A stretch of 55,270 bases of DNA from an uncultured Collinsella sp. (GCA_959019775.1 CAUEPS010000013.1:1-55270); one strand, 5' to 3'; numbered from the stretch's first letter, positions 26,500-34,855 are shown. A program made the numbers and translations. The notes: generated by a model not told the origin, from the letters alone.

Positions 26500-27084
26500 T
26501 TGAGCCTTAAGGTTTATCGCGGGCGTACGCTTGCCCGCAGTCAGGCGCTGCAGCTGCTGTTCCAGGCCGAGGCCACGGACAGCCCGCTCGAGCGCGTCCT
26601 CGAGGGTGATTTCCTGATCTCGAAGGGTCCCCTCGATCCCTATGCGCTGGAGCTGTGCCGAGGTGCCTACGAGCATATCGACCGCATCGACTGTGCTCTG
26701 CGCTCCGTTGCCAAGAACTGGGATCTTATGCGCATGCCCGGCGCCGACCGCAACCTGCTGCGTATCGCCGTTTACGAGATGCGTTTCCTCACCGACGAGG
26801 AGGTCTCGGACGCCATCGTGATCAACGAGGCCGTTGAGCTTGCCAAGGCCTATGGCACCGACCAGTCCGCGTCGTTCGTCAACGGCGTGCTGGGTAAGAT
26901 CGCTCGCAGCGAGGAGCTGCCGGGCGAGGACCTATACCAGGAGCTGCTGGCCGAGGATCGCGCTCGCGAGGAGGCACAGGCTGCCGAGGCTGCCGCAAAG
27001 GTTGCGGTTGCTCAGGCCGAGGCCGGCGTTCTCGACGAGGACGCTGAGGTCGCCGAGGCCGAGACCGGTACCGTCGAGGAGTAG
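26500..27084 (+). CDS. nusB: Transcription antitermination factor NusB with acidic C-terminal tail
   Basis: Residues 1-140 form the all-helical NusB domain that binds boxA RNA with NusE/S10: RTLARSQALQLLFQAE at the N-terminus, RNLLRIAVYEMRF in the middle and VINEAVELAKAYG then FVNGVLGKIA near the end. About 45 further residues form an Ala/Glu-rich acidic extension that standard NusB (about 130-150 residues) lacks. The start is TTG at 26500, supported by AAGGAG 6 bases upstream; the preceding stop is only a few bases away. It is followed 2 bases later by xseB. Confidence 0.92.
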   Translation: MSLKVYRGRTLARSQALQLLFQAEATDSPLERVLEGDFLISKGPLDPYALELCRGAYEHIDRIDCALRSVAKNWDLMRMPGADRNLLRIAVYEMRFLTDEEVSDAIVINEAVELAKAYGTDQSASFVNGVLGKIARSEELPGEDLYQELLAEDRAREEAQAAEAAAKVAVAQAEAGVLDEDAEVAEAETGTVEE

Positions 27085-27086
27085 CC

Positions 27087-27326
27087 ATGCCAGAGGGTTC
27101 CGTCCGCAACTTCGACGAGATTTCGGACCGCTTGGACCAGATCATAGCTACCGTTCGCTCTAAGGATACGTCCTTGGAGCGTTCGCTCGATCTGTTTGAC
27201 GAGGCGATTGAGCTGGGCTCCCGTGCGGTCGACATGGTCGATAAGTTTGAGCTGACGCCGCGTGAGGCCGACAAGCTCGAGCAGGAATACGATGAGGATG
27301 CGGCAAACGAATCCCAGGATAGCTAG
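27087..27326 (+). CDS. xseB: Exodeoxyribonuclease VII small subunit
   Basis: The 79-residue protein matches XseB: FDEISDRLDQIIATVRSKD, then SLERSLDLFDEAIELG, and a short acidic tail. It forms exonuclease VII with XseA. XseA is not adjacent, although the two genes are usually neighbours; it must be elsewhere or absent. GAGGAG lies 6 bases before the ATG, inside the nusB C-terminus. Confidence 0.88.
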   Translation: MPEGSVRNFDEISDRLDQIIATVRSKDTSLERSLDLFDEAIELGSRAVDMVDKFELTPREADKLEQEYDEDAANESQDS

Positions 27327-27361
27327 GCCGCATCTCCGGATACGAATGGTTGATGGCATTC

Positions 27362-28165
27362 ATGAAACGCGTGCGTCTTGATGACGAACTGATTTCACAG
27401 GGCATCTGCGCCGATCGCGCGGATGCCCTTCGCACTCTTATGGCTGGCTTGGTCTCGAGTGGCGGCGAGCGCTTGACTTCGCCGGGCCTTAAGGTGACCC
27501 CGGGCCTGCCGTTGCACGTGAAGGGGCGCATTCCCTATGTTGGCCGCGGCGGTCTTAAGCTCGAAGGCGCGCTTGATACGTTTGGTATCAATCCGACGGG
27601 CCTTGCCTGTCTGGATGTGGGCTGCTCTACCGGCGGCTTTACCGATTGCCTGCTCAAGCGCGGAGCTGCGACCGTTGTCTCGGTGGACGTTGGTCGCGCC
27701 CAGTTCGATTGGTCGTTACGTCAGGACGATCGAGTGACGCTGCATGAGCGCACAAACGTGACGCAGCTGCCTGAGCTTGGCTATGCCGGCGCCATCGACC
27801 TGGCTGTGTGTGATGTCTCGTTTACCAGCATCGCGAACATTATCGATGCGGTGCTGGCGTGCCTGGCGCCTACGGGTGCATTCTGCACGCTTGTAAAGCC
27901 GCAGTTTGAGGCTCCGGCGGCGCTGGTGGGTGAGGGCGGCATTGTGACCGATCCCGCCGTGCGCCGCGATACACTCGTTGCGGCAGTTGAACTCTTTGCT
28001 GCCAAGGGGCTGTTCCCGGTCGATGTGTGCGTGTCGCCCATTCATGGTGCCAAGGGAAACGTTGAGTTTTTCCTGTACGGCACGAGATTTGACCCCGGCG
28101 ACCGCACGCAAGACGAGCTGCAATTCCAGGTATCGGTTTTGAGCGAGAAAGCTGCAACGCTATGA
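27362..28165 (+). CDS. tlyA: TlyA-family rRNA 2'-O-methyltransferase
   Basis: The 267-residue protein has an N-terminal S4 domain (RVRLDDELISQGICADRADAL) and a RrmJ/FtsJ-like methyltransferase domain. The SAM motif is LDVGCSTGGFTDCLL, and K-D-K-E type residues lie in VVSVDVG, CDVSF and LVKPQFE. TlyA methylates 16S and 23S rRNA at cytidines in mycobacteria; some members have been called hemolysins. The ATG at 27362 matches the family's MKRVRLD start; TTG 27350 and ATG 27353 are alternatives. It overlaps nadK by 4 bases. Confidence 0.92.
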   Translation: MKRVRLDDELISQGICADRADALRTLMAGLVSSGGERLTSPGLKVTPGLPLHVKGRIPYVGRGGLKLEGALDTFGINPTGLACLDVGCSTGGFTDCLLKRGAATVVSVDVGRAQFDWSLRQDDRVTLHERTNVTQLPELGYAGAIDLAVCDVSFTSIANIIDAVLACLAPTGAFCTLVKPQFEAPAALVGEGGIVTDPAVRRDTLVAAVELFAAKGLFPVDVCVSPIHGAKGNVEFFLYGTRFDPGDRTQDELQFQVSVLSEKAATL

Positions 28166-29022
28166 AGGTCTTTCTGGTTCCCAATTACTACAAGCAAGAG
28201 GCGGTTGAGAGCGGCCTGATGCTCGAGCTTTGGCTGACGCGCCAGGGCTATGAGGTCGCATGGGCTGCCGACCAGCGATCGAAGATTCAAAGCACGCCTG
28301 ATATTGACGGCTCCGATCTGGTCATTACGCTCGGCGGCGACGGTACGTTGCTGCGCGCTGCCCGCATCCTCAACCATCGCGAGATTCCTATCCTCGGTCT
28401 TTCCTATGGTCACCTGGGCTTTTTAACTGCTGCGAGCCCCGAGGAGCGCGACATTCTGCAGGTCGTGAGCGACGCCCTTTCCGGCGAGCTGCACGTGAGC
28501 CGTCGCGCCACCATCGCCGCGGATATCGTGTCCGTGCGCGACGATGGCACGAAGGATGTCGTGCGCACGTTCGCCCTCAACGACATGGCGCTCACGCGCG
28601 GCCCCCTGTCCGATATGGTTGAGTTCGACATCACGGTGTCGGGCCACCATATCGATCGACTGCGTGGCGACGGCGTGGTCGTGTCCACGGCGACTGGTTC
28701 TACGGGGTACGCGCTCAGTGCAGGTGGCCCCATTGTGAGCCCCGACTATACGGGTATGGTCTGCGTACCCATTGCGCCGCACACCATTCAGGCCCGTGCC
28801 TTCTTGACTTCGCCGAGTGATGTCGTCGAAATCTTTATGTCCGATGATCGCCCGAGCGTTCCGGCGATCGCTATCGATGGACAGTTTATTACCTGCGACG
28901 GCACGGTCGAGAGCGTGGCCGTGCGCCGAGGCCCCGGCGATGTGCTGCTGCTCGACTACGGCCCCGAGAGTTTTTACAACTCGGTGAGCCGCGTATTCTA
29001 CGGAGTGCGTCATGATCGATGA
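28162..29022 (+). CDS. nadK: NAD kinase
   Basis: The 286-residue protein phosphorylates NAD to NADP. The catalytic GGDGTLLRAAR (aspartate 60), the family motif ALNDMALTRG and the glycine-rich TGSTGYALSAGGPIV are present in the usual order and spacing. The ATG overlaps the tlyA stop (ATGA) and its end overlaps recN by 11 bases. The tlyA-nadK-recN order is widely conserved in Gram-positive genomes. Confidence 0.95.
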   Translation: MKVFLVPNYYKQEAVESGLMLELWLTRQGYEVAWAADQRSKIQSTPDIDGSDLVITLGGDGTLLRAARILNHREIPILGLSYGHLGFLTAASPEERDILQVVSDALSGELHVSRRATIAADIVSVRDDGTKDVVRTFALNDMALTRGPLSDMVEFDITVSGHHIDRLRGDGVVVSTATGSTGYALSAGGPIVSPDYTGMVCVPIAPHTIQARAFLTSPSDVVEIFMSDDRPSVPAIAIDGQFITCDGTVESVAVRRGPGDVLLLDYGPESFYNSVSRVFYGVRHDR

Positions 29023-30640
29023 GCTGCAGGTTTCCAACATTGCACTCATTCGCGAGGCGACGTTGGTTCCGAGCGCGGGCCTAACGGTTCTGACTGGAGA
29101 AACCGGCGCCGGTAAGACCGCGCTGCTCTCGGCCCTCAAGCTTATTTTGGGCGAGCGTGCGGATTCTTCGACGGTGCGCGAGGGCGAGGCACTGGCGAGC
29201 GTCGAGGCGCGGCTGTTTGACGGCCCGCACGACACGGAAGGCTTCACCGTGCAGCGCAGCCTTTCTGCCGAGGGCCGCAGCCGCGTAAAAATTGACGGCC
29301 GCATCGCCAGCGTGCGCGAGCTTTCCGAGCGCGTCGGCGTGATGATGGATCTATGTGGCCAGCATGAACATCAGCGTCTGCTCGACCCGGCGCACCATCT
29401 TGCCATGGTCGATGCTTGGGCTGGGCGCGCGGCGCTTGAGGCGCTCGAGAAGTATCGCACCTGCTTTAATGCTTCGCGTGCCGCCGCCAAGGAGCTTCGC
29501 CGTGTGGAGGAAGCCTCACGCGCGCAGGGGAGTCGCGTCGAGGAAGCGCGTTTTGCCCTCGAGCGCATCGGCGAGGTCGACCCCAAGCCGGGTGAGTATG
29601 AGGAACTCGAGAAGCTGCTGCCGCGCTCCGAACATGCCGAGATACTGGTTGCCACGGCTAACGATGCCCATGCATCGCTTGCCGCCGAAGGGGGAGCGCT
29701 CGATGCCGTGAACAGCGCCGTGGCAGAGCTTTCCCGAATGGCTACCGTCGATCGCAAACTCGGCGACATTGCCGATGCACTATCGGATGCCTGTATCTCC
29801 CTTGAGGATTGCGCGAACGAGCTTCGTGCCTATCGCGATGGCATCGCCTTCGACCCGCGCGAGCTCGCTCGCATGCGTGAGCGGTATTCCGACCTCAAGG
29901 GTCTGTTGCGTCAGTGGGGTCCCACTATGGACGATGTTTTTGCCATGCGCGATCGCTCGCAAGAGCTGCTGTCTCTAGTCGATGATGGTGATGAGCAGAT
30001 CAAGAAGGCTCGCGAGGCACTCGGGAGCGCTGAACGCGAGCTCTTTGCTGCCGCCAAGGCACTTAAGCGCGCGCGGAACACCGCTGCCCCGCGCTTTTGT
30101 CACGAGGTTGGTCGTCAGATGGCACGCCTGGAGATGGGCGACGCTGAGCTGGTCTGGGAGTCCCGCGATCTCCCGCGTGCCGAATGGACGCCGGCGGGCC
30201 CTTCGAGCTACGAGCTTTTGTATCGCAGCGGTGCTGGATTGACGCCGCGCCCCCTGCGCCGCATTGCGTCGGGCGGCGAGTTGAGCCGCGTTATGCTGGC
30301 GAGCAAGGTTGTCCTTGGTAATGCGGACGGCGTCGACACGTTGGTGTTTGACGAGGTCGATGCCGGTGTCGGCGGCTCTACTGCACGTGCTCTTGCTGGT
30401 GTGCTGGCCGATCTTGCCGCCACGCATCAGGTCATCGTCGTAACGCACCTGGCGCAGGTTGCGGTCATGGCCGACAAGCATTACGTGGTCAGTAAAGAGC
30501 CCGGCGACGTTCCCCAAACGCATCTGGATGAGGTGACTGGGGACGCCCGTACCGCAGAGATCGCCCGTATGCTGAGCGGCGATCAATCGGAGGCAAGCCT
30601 AGCGCACGCCAGGCAGATGCTGGAAGAGGCTCGAGGTTAG
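29012..30640 (+). CDS. recN: DNA repair protein RecN
   Basis: The 542-residue SMC-like ATPase acts in double-strand-break repair. The N-terminal Walker A is GETGAGKT at residues 29-36, followed by DLCGQHEHQRLLDP. Two coiled-coil arms flank the middle, and the C-terminal half has LRRIASGGELSRVMLASK (ABC signature), VFDEVDAGVGG (Walker B) and VVTHLAQVAVMADKH. Length is near the family norm. A terminator inside a larger inverted repeat follows. This is the last gene of the run starting at efp. Confidence 0.95.
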   Translation: MIDELQVSNIALIREATLVPSAGLTVLTGETGAGKTALLSALKLILGERADSSTVREGEALASVEARLFDGPHDTEGFTVQRSLSAEGRSRVKIDGRIASVRELSERVGVMMDLCGQHEHQRLLDPAHHLAMVDAWAGRAALEALEKYRTCFNASRAAAKELRRVEEASRAQGSRVEEARFALERIGEVDPKPGEYEELEKLLPRSEHAEILVATANDAHASLAAEGGALDAVNSAVAELSRMATVDRKLGDIADALSDACISLEDCANELRAYRDGIAFDPRELARMRERYSDLKGLLRQWGPTMDDVFAMRDRSQELLSLVDDGDEQIKKAREALGSAERELFAAAKALKRARNTAAPRFCHEVGRQMARLEMGDAELVWESRDLPRAEWTPAGPSSYELLYRSGAGLTPRPLRRIASGGELSRVMLASKVVLGNADGVDTLVFDEVDAGVGGSTARALAGVLADLAATHQVIVVTHLAQVAVMADKHYVVSKEPGDVPQTHLDEVTGDARTAEIARMLSGDQSEASLAHARQMLEEARG

Positions 30641-30672
30641 AACGAGCCGCCACATGCATGTCCGACCTGTCC

Positions 30673-30828
30673 GCCACGAAACCGGCCCATCTACTACGTT
30701 TAATAGGCAATCGGCAACCACGTCAAAAATTGCAAAAAACCGCAGGTAGAGCACCTGCGGTTTTCTCTATTTTCAGTATGTGGTTGGGCCATACGGATAA
30801 AACGTAGTAGATAGGCCGGTTTCGTGGC
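30673..30828. repeat. 29-bp inverted repeat enclosing the recN terminator
   Basis: Arms 30673-30701 and 30800-30828 match as reverse complements with one mismatch (C/A at the 15th base of the left arm). The 98-base interior holds a terminator. Arm sequence is not seen elsewhere in the window. Confidence 0.85.
30738..30772 (+). terminator. Rho-independent terminator of recN
   Basis: A 10-bp perfect stem (30738-30747 with 30753-30762) is followed by a T-rich stretch. The A-run on the 5' side means it can also serve the convergent regulator gene. Confidence 0.85.
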
Positions 30829-30857
30829 GAGTGGCGTTTATCGGCTCCCTAAAATGT

Positions 30858-31715
30858 CTACTCTACGACCTTATCCGGTTGGATGAGTTCCTCGTAGTAG
30901 CTGATGTGCTCGCGCGCGTCCTCGATTTCGGGCAGCAGGAAGTTGTAGATGACCTCTATGATCATCGTGGCGCTCATCTTGGAGAAAGCGAAGTCGCCCG
31001 TTGTCAGCAGCGCCTCGTGGTTCACGGTATTAAAGGTGTAGTCGGCCAGGCGAGCAAGTGGGGACTTGCTGTCGCTGCTGATGACGACCACGGTGGCACC
31101 GCAGTCGCGAGCCGCTTTTGCCATGCGATTCAAACGGCGCGACTTGCCGGAGTTCGAGATTAGCACGATAACGTCGCCGGGGCGTAACGTGAGCGCAAAG
31201 CCGATTGATGTCTCGCTGATGGTGCTCGCCATGCAGCGCAGGCCCAGCTGTGAAAACTTAAACGTCGCATCGAGCGCGACCGCGTTCGTATTGCCCACGG
31301 CGGCGAACTCAATAACGCCGGCATTCTTAAGTGCGTGCACAACTGCGGGCAACGTGTCGTGATCAATGCCGTCGATGGTCGCATTAAGCTCGCTCACCTT
31401 GGCGGCGAGGATATTTTTAAGGCTCTGCTCCATGTTGTCGAGCGAGACCTCGTCGGTCAGGCCTTCGTTGCGCTGACTCTCCAAGTCGCGTGCCAACGAA
31501 AACTGAAAACTGCGGAAGCTGCCAAAGCCCAGCTTGCGACAAAAGCGCGAAACCGTCGCCTCGGACGTGGCAGCGGCTCGTGAGAGCTGGGCGGCCGTAA
31601 GGCGCGGCGCCTCGGACTGGTGCTCCAATATATAGTCTACAATGCGCTGCTCGGAATCGCTGTACCCTTTGTGCGTGCTAATAAGGGAGAGCGCGCTCTT
31701 GCTGCTATCGGTCAT
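30858..31715 (-). CDS. RpiR/MurR-family transcriptional regulator
   Basis: The 285-residue protein has an N-terminal RpiR helix-turn-helix (about residues 8-80, with AATSEATVSRFCRKLGF) and a C-terminal SIS domain (about 120-260, with LRPGDVIVLISNSGKSRRL), which in this family senses phosphosugars. The start at 31715 (MTDSS) has AGGAG about 7 bases upstream; a longer frame upstream lacks one. It is divergent from the fructose-type PTS gene, and a 29-bp imperfect palindrome lies between them. The likely role is control of the PTS/PfkB locus by fructose 1-phosphate or a similar ligand, as inference. Confidence 0.9.
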   Translation of the reverse strand: MTDSSKSALSLISTHKGYSDSEQRIVDYILEHQSEAPRLTAAQLSRAAATSEATVSRFCRKLGFGSFRSFQFSLARDLESQRNEGLTDEVSLDNMEQSLKNILAAKVSELNATIDGIDHDTLPAVVHALKNAGVIEFAAVGNTNAVALDATFKFSQLGLRCMASTISETSIGFALTLRPGDVIVLISNSGKSRRLNRMAKAARDCGATVVVISSDSKSPLARLADYTFNTVNHEALLTTGDFAFSKMSATMIIEVIYNFLLPEIEDAREHISYYEELIQPDKVVE

Positions 31716-31762
31716 GGATGGCTCCTGGTTGGCATGAAAATCGGACTCGTTTTTAATGCCAT

Positions 31763-31768
31763 AGTATA
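31763..31768 (-). promoter_or_regulatory. Possible -10 element for the RpiR regulator gene
   Basis: TATACT on the minus strand lies 47 bases before the regulator start. No convincing -35 is seen. Confidence 0.4.
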
Positions 31769-31821
31769 CGGGCAGTTTCAATTACAAGATACACCTTGCC
31801 GTTTCAAGTGTTGATGGTAAA

Positions 31822-31850
31822 CTTTCACTTACCGTTTACGGTTATGAAAG
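31822..31850. promoter_or_regulatory. Candidate operator palindrome
   Basis: The site has symmetric outer hexamers CTTTCA (31822-31827) and TGAAAG (31845-31850), and a perfect inner palindrome ACCGTTTACGGT (31831-31842). It lies in the divergent region between the RpiR gene and fruA. Symmetry about one centre and placement suggest a regulator-binding site. CTTTCA recurs nearby at 31854-31859 and 31908-31913. Confidence 0.55.
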
Positions 31851-31924
31851 AACCTTTCACCGGAGAATTGCGCCTTGTCTTTTCTCACGCGGACGGTTGG
31901 TTGGTATCTTTCAAGTGTGGAAAA

Positions 31925-31965
31925 ACGCGCATTGTAGCGCGTGTAGGGGAGCGCCCGCGGGCGCT
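31925..31965 (+). other. Two tandem hairpins in the fruA leader
   Basis: ACGCGC (31925-31930) pairs with GCGCGT (31937-31942). A perfect 16-base palindrome follows at 31950-31965. Both lie within 65 bases of the fruA start, between the possible operator and the ribosome site, and could affect message stability or initiation. Confidence 0.5.
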
Positions 31966-31986
31966 GTACTCAAGAAGGAGGGACAC

Positions 31987-33999
31987 ATGGCTAAGTTTGA
32001 CATCATCGCCGCGACCGGTTGCCCGACCGGCATTGCGCACACCTTCATGGCGAAGGAGGCGCTGGAGAAGGCAGCTGCCGAGCGAGGTCTGACCATTAAG
32101 GTCGAGACCCATGGCCAGGTCGGTGTCGAGAACGAGCTCACCAAGAGCGAGATCGCCGGGGCCAAGGCCGTCGTCGTCGCAGCCGATAAGGATGTCCAGG
32201 CTGAGCGTTTCGCCGGTAAGCCCATGGTTACCGTTGGTGTTTCCAAGGCCCTGTCCGTCGAGGCCGCCGGTAAGCTGATCGACCGCGCTCTCGCCGCCAA
32301 GGGCGACGGCACGGTTGCAGCCGCCGCCGATGTTGAGGATGAGGTCGAGGAGAAGGAATCCGTCGGCCACATCATCTATAAGCACCTCATGAACGGCGTC
32401 AGCCACATGCTGGTCTTCGTCGTCGCTGGTGGCGTCCTGACCGCCGTATCGTTCCTGTGGGGCATCACGTCCTTCGATTCGACGGCTGCCGACTACAACA
32501 GCTTCGCCGCTTTGCTCAAGATCATCGGCGGCATTGCCATGAACCTCATGGTTCCCGTGCTTTCCGCCTATATCGCCGAGTCCATCGGTAAGCGCCCGGC
32601 ACTCGTCCCCGGCTTCGTCGCCGGCATGATTGCCATCCAGGGCCTGCCCGTTAACGCCGATACCGGCATGATCGACGCTGGCGGCACCGGTGTGGGCTTC
32701 GGCTTCCTGGGCGGCATTGTCGGCGGCTTCCTCGCTGGCTATGTCATCGTGCTGCTCGAGAAGGTCTTTGCCAAGCTGCCCAAGAACCTGGACGGCCTCA
32801 AGGCTATCTTCCTGTACCCGCTGTTCTCCACCGCCATCGTCGGTCTGGTCATGCTCGGCATCTCCGGCCCCATGGCTGCCATCAACACCGCCATGATGGA
32901 CTTCCTCAAGGGCCTGTCTGCCTCTGGCGCTGTTGTCCTGGGTCTTGCTATCGGCTGCATGTGCGCCGTTGACATGGGCGGCCCGGTCAACAAGGCTGCT
33001 TACGTCACCGGTACCGCTATGCTCACCGAGGCCCTGGCCGCCGGTGTCGGCACCGACACCTACAACTTCGGCACCAACTTCATGGCTGCCGTCTCCGCCG
33101 CCTGTATCGTTCCGCCGCTGATCACCACCTTTGCCGTCATCGTCGGCAAGAAGTACTTCAGCCAGGAGGATCATGACGCCGGTATCGTCAACTTCATCCT
33201 TGGTTGCACCCACATCACCGAGGGCGCCATTCCGTTCATGACTAAGAACATCTGGCCCGTCATGCCCATCATGATGCTCGGTTCCTCCATCGCCTCGATC
33301 CTGACCATTATGTTCAACGTCCACGATCCGGCGCCCCACGGTGGCTTCCTGGTCCTGCCCGTTGTCGAGAACGGTCCCCTGTGGGTCCTCGCGATCCTCA
33401 TCGGCGCCGTGGTCGGTGGCATCCTGTTCGTGGCCTTCAAGAAGTATGACTTCGAGAAGAACCAGAAGGTCGCTCCTGCCGCTCCCGCTGCCAAGCCGGT
33501 TGAGGCTCCTAAGGCCGCTGCCGTCGAGGCTCCCAAGGCCGAGGCTGCCGACTTCGTGAAGGTCGAGAACGTCTTTGTCGCCGAGGACTTCGCTTCCCGT
33601 GACGAGGCTCTGAGCTTCGTCTCCAACCAGGCCGTCAAGGCCGGTATCGCTGGCGATGCCGACGCCGTGATGAACGCCTTCCTGGCCCGCGAGGCCGAGG
33701 GCACCACGGGCATGATGGAGGGCTTCGCCATCCCGCATGCCAAGTCCGATGCCATCAATGAGGCTGCCGTCATCGTCGTCAAGGACGAGTCCGGCGTGAC
33801 CGGTTGGGACACCATGGACGGCGCTCCCGTCAATGTAGCCATCGCCCTGCTCATCCCGGGCGCTCAGGCTGGCACCACGCACCTCAAGATCCTGTCCAAG
33901 GTCGCCGAGGCGCTCATGGACGAGGACTTCCGTGCCACCGTCAAGGGTTCCACCGACGCCGCCGAGATCGCCAAGACGATCAACGCCCGTCTGGTCTAA
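31987..33999 (+). CDS. fruA: Fructose-family PTS permease, IIB-IIC-IIA fusion
   Basis: The 670-residue permease imports and phosphorylates a fructose-type sugar. The IIB domain (about 1-100) has its phosphocysteine at residue 12 in ATGCPTGIAHTF. The IIC membrane domain (about 130-480) contains many hydrophobic segments and CAVDMGGPVNKAAYV. An Ala/Pro/Lys/Glu linker (about 490-525) joins a C-terminal IIA domain with the phosphohistidine near residue 584 in GFAIPHAKSD. The domain order is IIB-IIC-IIA. AAGAAGGAGG precedes the ATG at 31987. With HPr, EI and two PfkB kinases downstream it forms a full uptake route. Fructose is likely, but mannose-type or other hexoses cannot be ruled out. Confidence 0.93.
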   Translation: MAKFDIIAATGCPTGIAHTFMAKEALEKAAAERGLTIKVETHGQVGVENELTKSEIAGAKAVVVAADKDVQAERFAGKPMVTVGVSKALSVEAAGKLIDRALAAKGDGTVAAAADVEDEVEEKESVGHIIYKHLMNGVSHMLVFVVAGGVLTAVSFLWGITSFDSTAADYNSFAALLKIIGGIAMNLMVPVLSAYIAESIGKRPALVPGFVAGMIAIQGLPVNADTGMIDAGGTGVGFGFLGGIVGGFLAGYVIVLLEKVFAKLPKNLDGLKAIFLYPLFSTAIVGLVMLGISGPMAAINTAMMDFLKGLSASGAVVLGLAIGCMCAVDMGGPVNKAAYVTGTAMLTEALAAGVGTDTYNFGTNFMAAVSAACIVPPLITTFAVIVGKKYFSQEDHDAGIVNFILGCTHITEGAIPFMTKNIWPVMPIMMLGSSIASILTIMFNVHDPAPHGGFLVLPVVENGPLWVLAILIGAVVGGILFVAFKKYDFEKNQKVAPAAPAAKPVEAPKAAAVEAPKAEAADFVKVENVFVAEDFASRDEALSFVSNQAVKAGIAGDADAVMNAFLAREAEGTTGMMEGFAIPHAKSDAINEAAVIVVKDESGVTGWDTMDGAPVNVAIALLIPGAQAGTTHLKILSKVAEALMDEDFRATVKGSTDAAEIAKTINARLV

Positions 34000-34034
34000 T
34001 CCCCCAGCTTGCGAATAACATCGCCCCTTGTAAC

Positions 34035-34070
34035 AAAGGCGGAGACCCTCACCAGGGCCTCCGCCTTTTT
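34035..34070 (+). terminator. Rho-independent terminator of fruA
   Basis: Ten bases (34035-34044) pair with 34058-34067, a short inner stem extends the hairpin, and TTTTT follows. HPr therefore probably has its own promoter. Confidence 0.87.
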
Positions 34071-34080
34071 CATCCCCAAA

Positions 34081-34151
34081 TAAGTTGCGGTGAAATAGGG
34101 ACTGTGTAAACGATTCAACTCCAAATCCAGTCCCTATTTCACCGCAACTTA
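34081..34151. repeat. 24-bp perfect inverted repeat, tagGGACt family, copy 1
   Basis: Arms 34081-34104 and 34128-34151 are perfectly complementary around a 23-base interior. Nearly the same arms occur at 42911-42977 with a different interior. Confidence 0.9.
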
Positions 34152-34257
34152 CAAAAGGGCATAGATAGACCCCATCAACCAAATCAACCAGGCGAACAAA
34201 AAGTCAGCCAGAATTCCGTTCGCACGATATTGCTCTGGACCGACCGAGTTTCCGCAC

Positions 34258-34407
34258 CTTGCTCGCCCACAGGGGGCCGGACGCGGCCAGTGAGATTTAT
34301 CGCGAGTTCCGCACGAGCCGAAGAGCACTTAATGTGCTCTTCGTGCGAGCAGGACTGTAGAGCAGGAAATCTCACTGGCCGCGCCCGGCCCCCTGTGGGC
34401 TAGCAAG
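34258..34407. repeat. Fold-back element copy 1: conserved core in site-specific inverted arms
   Basis: Arms 34265-34298 and 34367-34400 pair over 34 bases with a single G-T wobble; pairing resumes outward to 34258 and 34407 after one mismatch. The interior 34299-34366 contains a perfect hairpin (34319-34328 with 34334-34343, loop TTAAT). The interior is nearly identical to the reverse complement of 50054-50122, while the arms are unrelated to those at that site. No coding potential is seen. Confidence 0.85.
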
Positions 34408-34546
34408 CGGACGACAAACACATCTGTCCAACAATTCGTGCGAAACATAATGAAAAACAGTTTGATGTGAGTTAATATAAACAACGTCGTGAATCTGACT
34501 CCTGCCGCATGCATGACAGGGGTTAAACACAAAAAAGGAGTCAATT

Positions 34547-34810
34547 ATGGTTTCTGAGAAGGCTACCCTCGTCAATCCGCAGGGTCTTCACATGCGTCCG
34601 GCCGGCCTCTTCGCCTCCACCATGGGCAAGTACGCCTGCGACGTGACGGTCGTCACCCCCGAGAAGGAGGTCAACGGCAAGTCCCCGATGGCCCTCATGG
34701 CTGCTGGTATCCCTTGCGGTACCGAGGTCGAGGTCAAGTGCGACGGCGCCGACGAGGCCGAGGCTCTGGCTGCTGCCATCGAGCTCATCAAGAGCGGTCT
34801 TGGCGAGTAG
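34547..34810 (+). CDS. ptsH: Phosphocarrier protein HPr
   Basis: The 87-residue protein relays phosphate from Enzyme I to IIA domains. Histidine 15 lies in PQGLHMRPAG, and serine 46 lies in NGKSPMALM, the site that HPr kinase/phosphorylase modifies in Gram-positive bacteria for catabolite control. AAAAAGGAG precedes the ATG. It is separated from fruA by a terminator and two long palindromes and from ptsI by a hairpin, so levels of the three can differ. Having general PTS genes inside a sugar-specific locus is notable. Confidence 0.96.
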   Translation: MVSEKATLVNPQGLHMRPAGLFASTMGKYACDVTVVTPEKEVNGKSPMALMAAGIPCGTEVEVKCDGADEAEALAAAIELIKSGLGE

Positions 34811-34855
34811 AACTCAAACGGGTCGCATGTTGAACAATTAAGTTCATACTTGGGG

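Noticed and set aside
31885..34182. 765-codon open frame antisense to fruA
   Set aside because: Gly/His/Asp-rich composition without any domain; it mirrors the fruA codons and overlaps the divergent control region.
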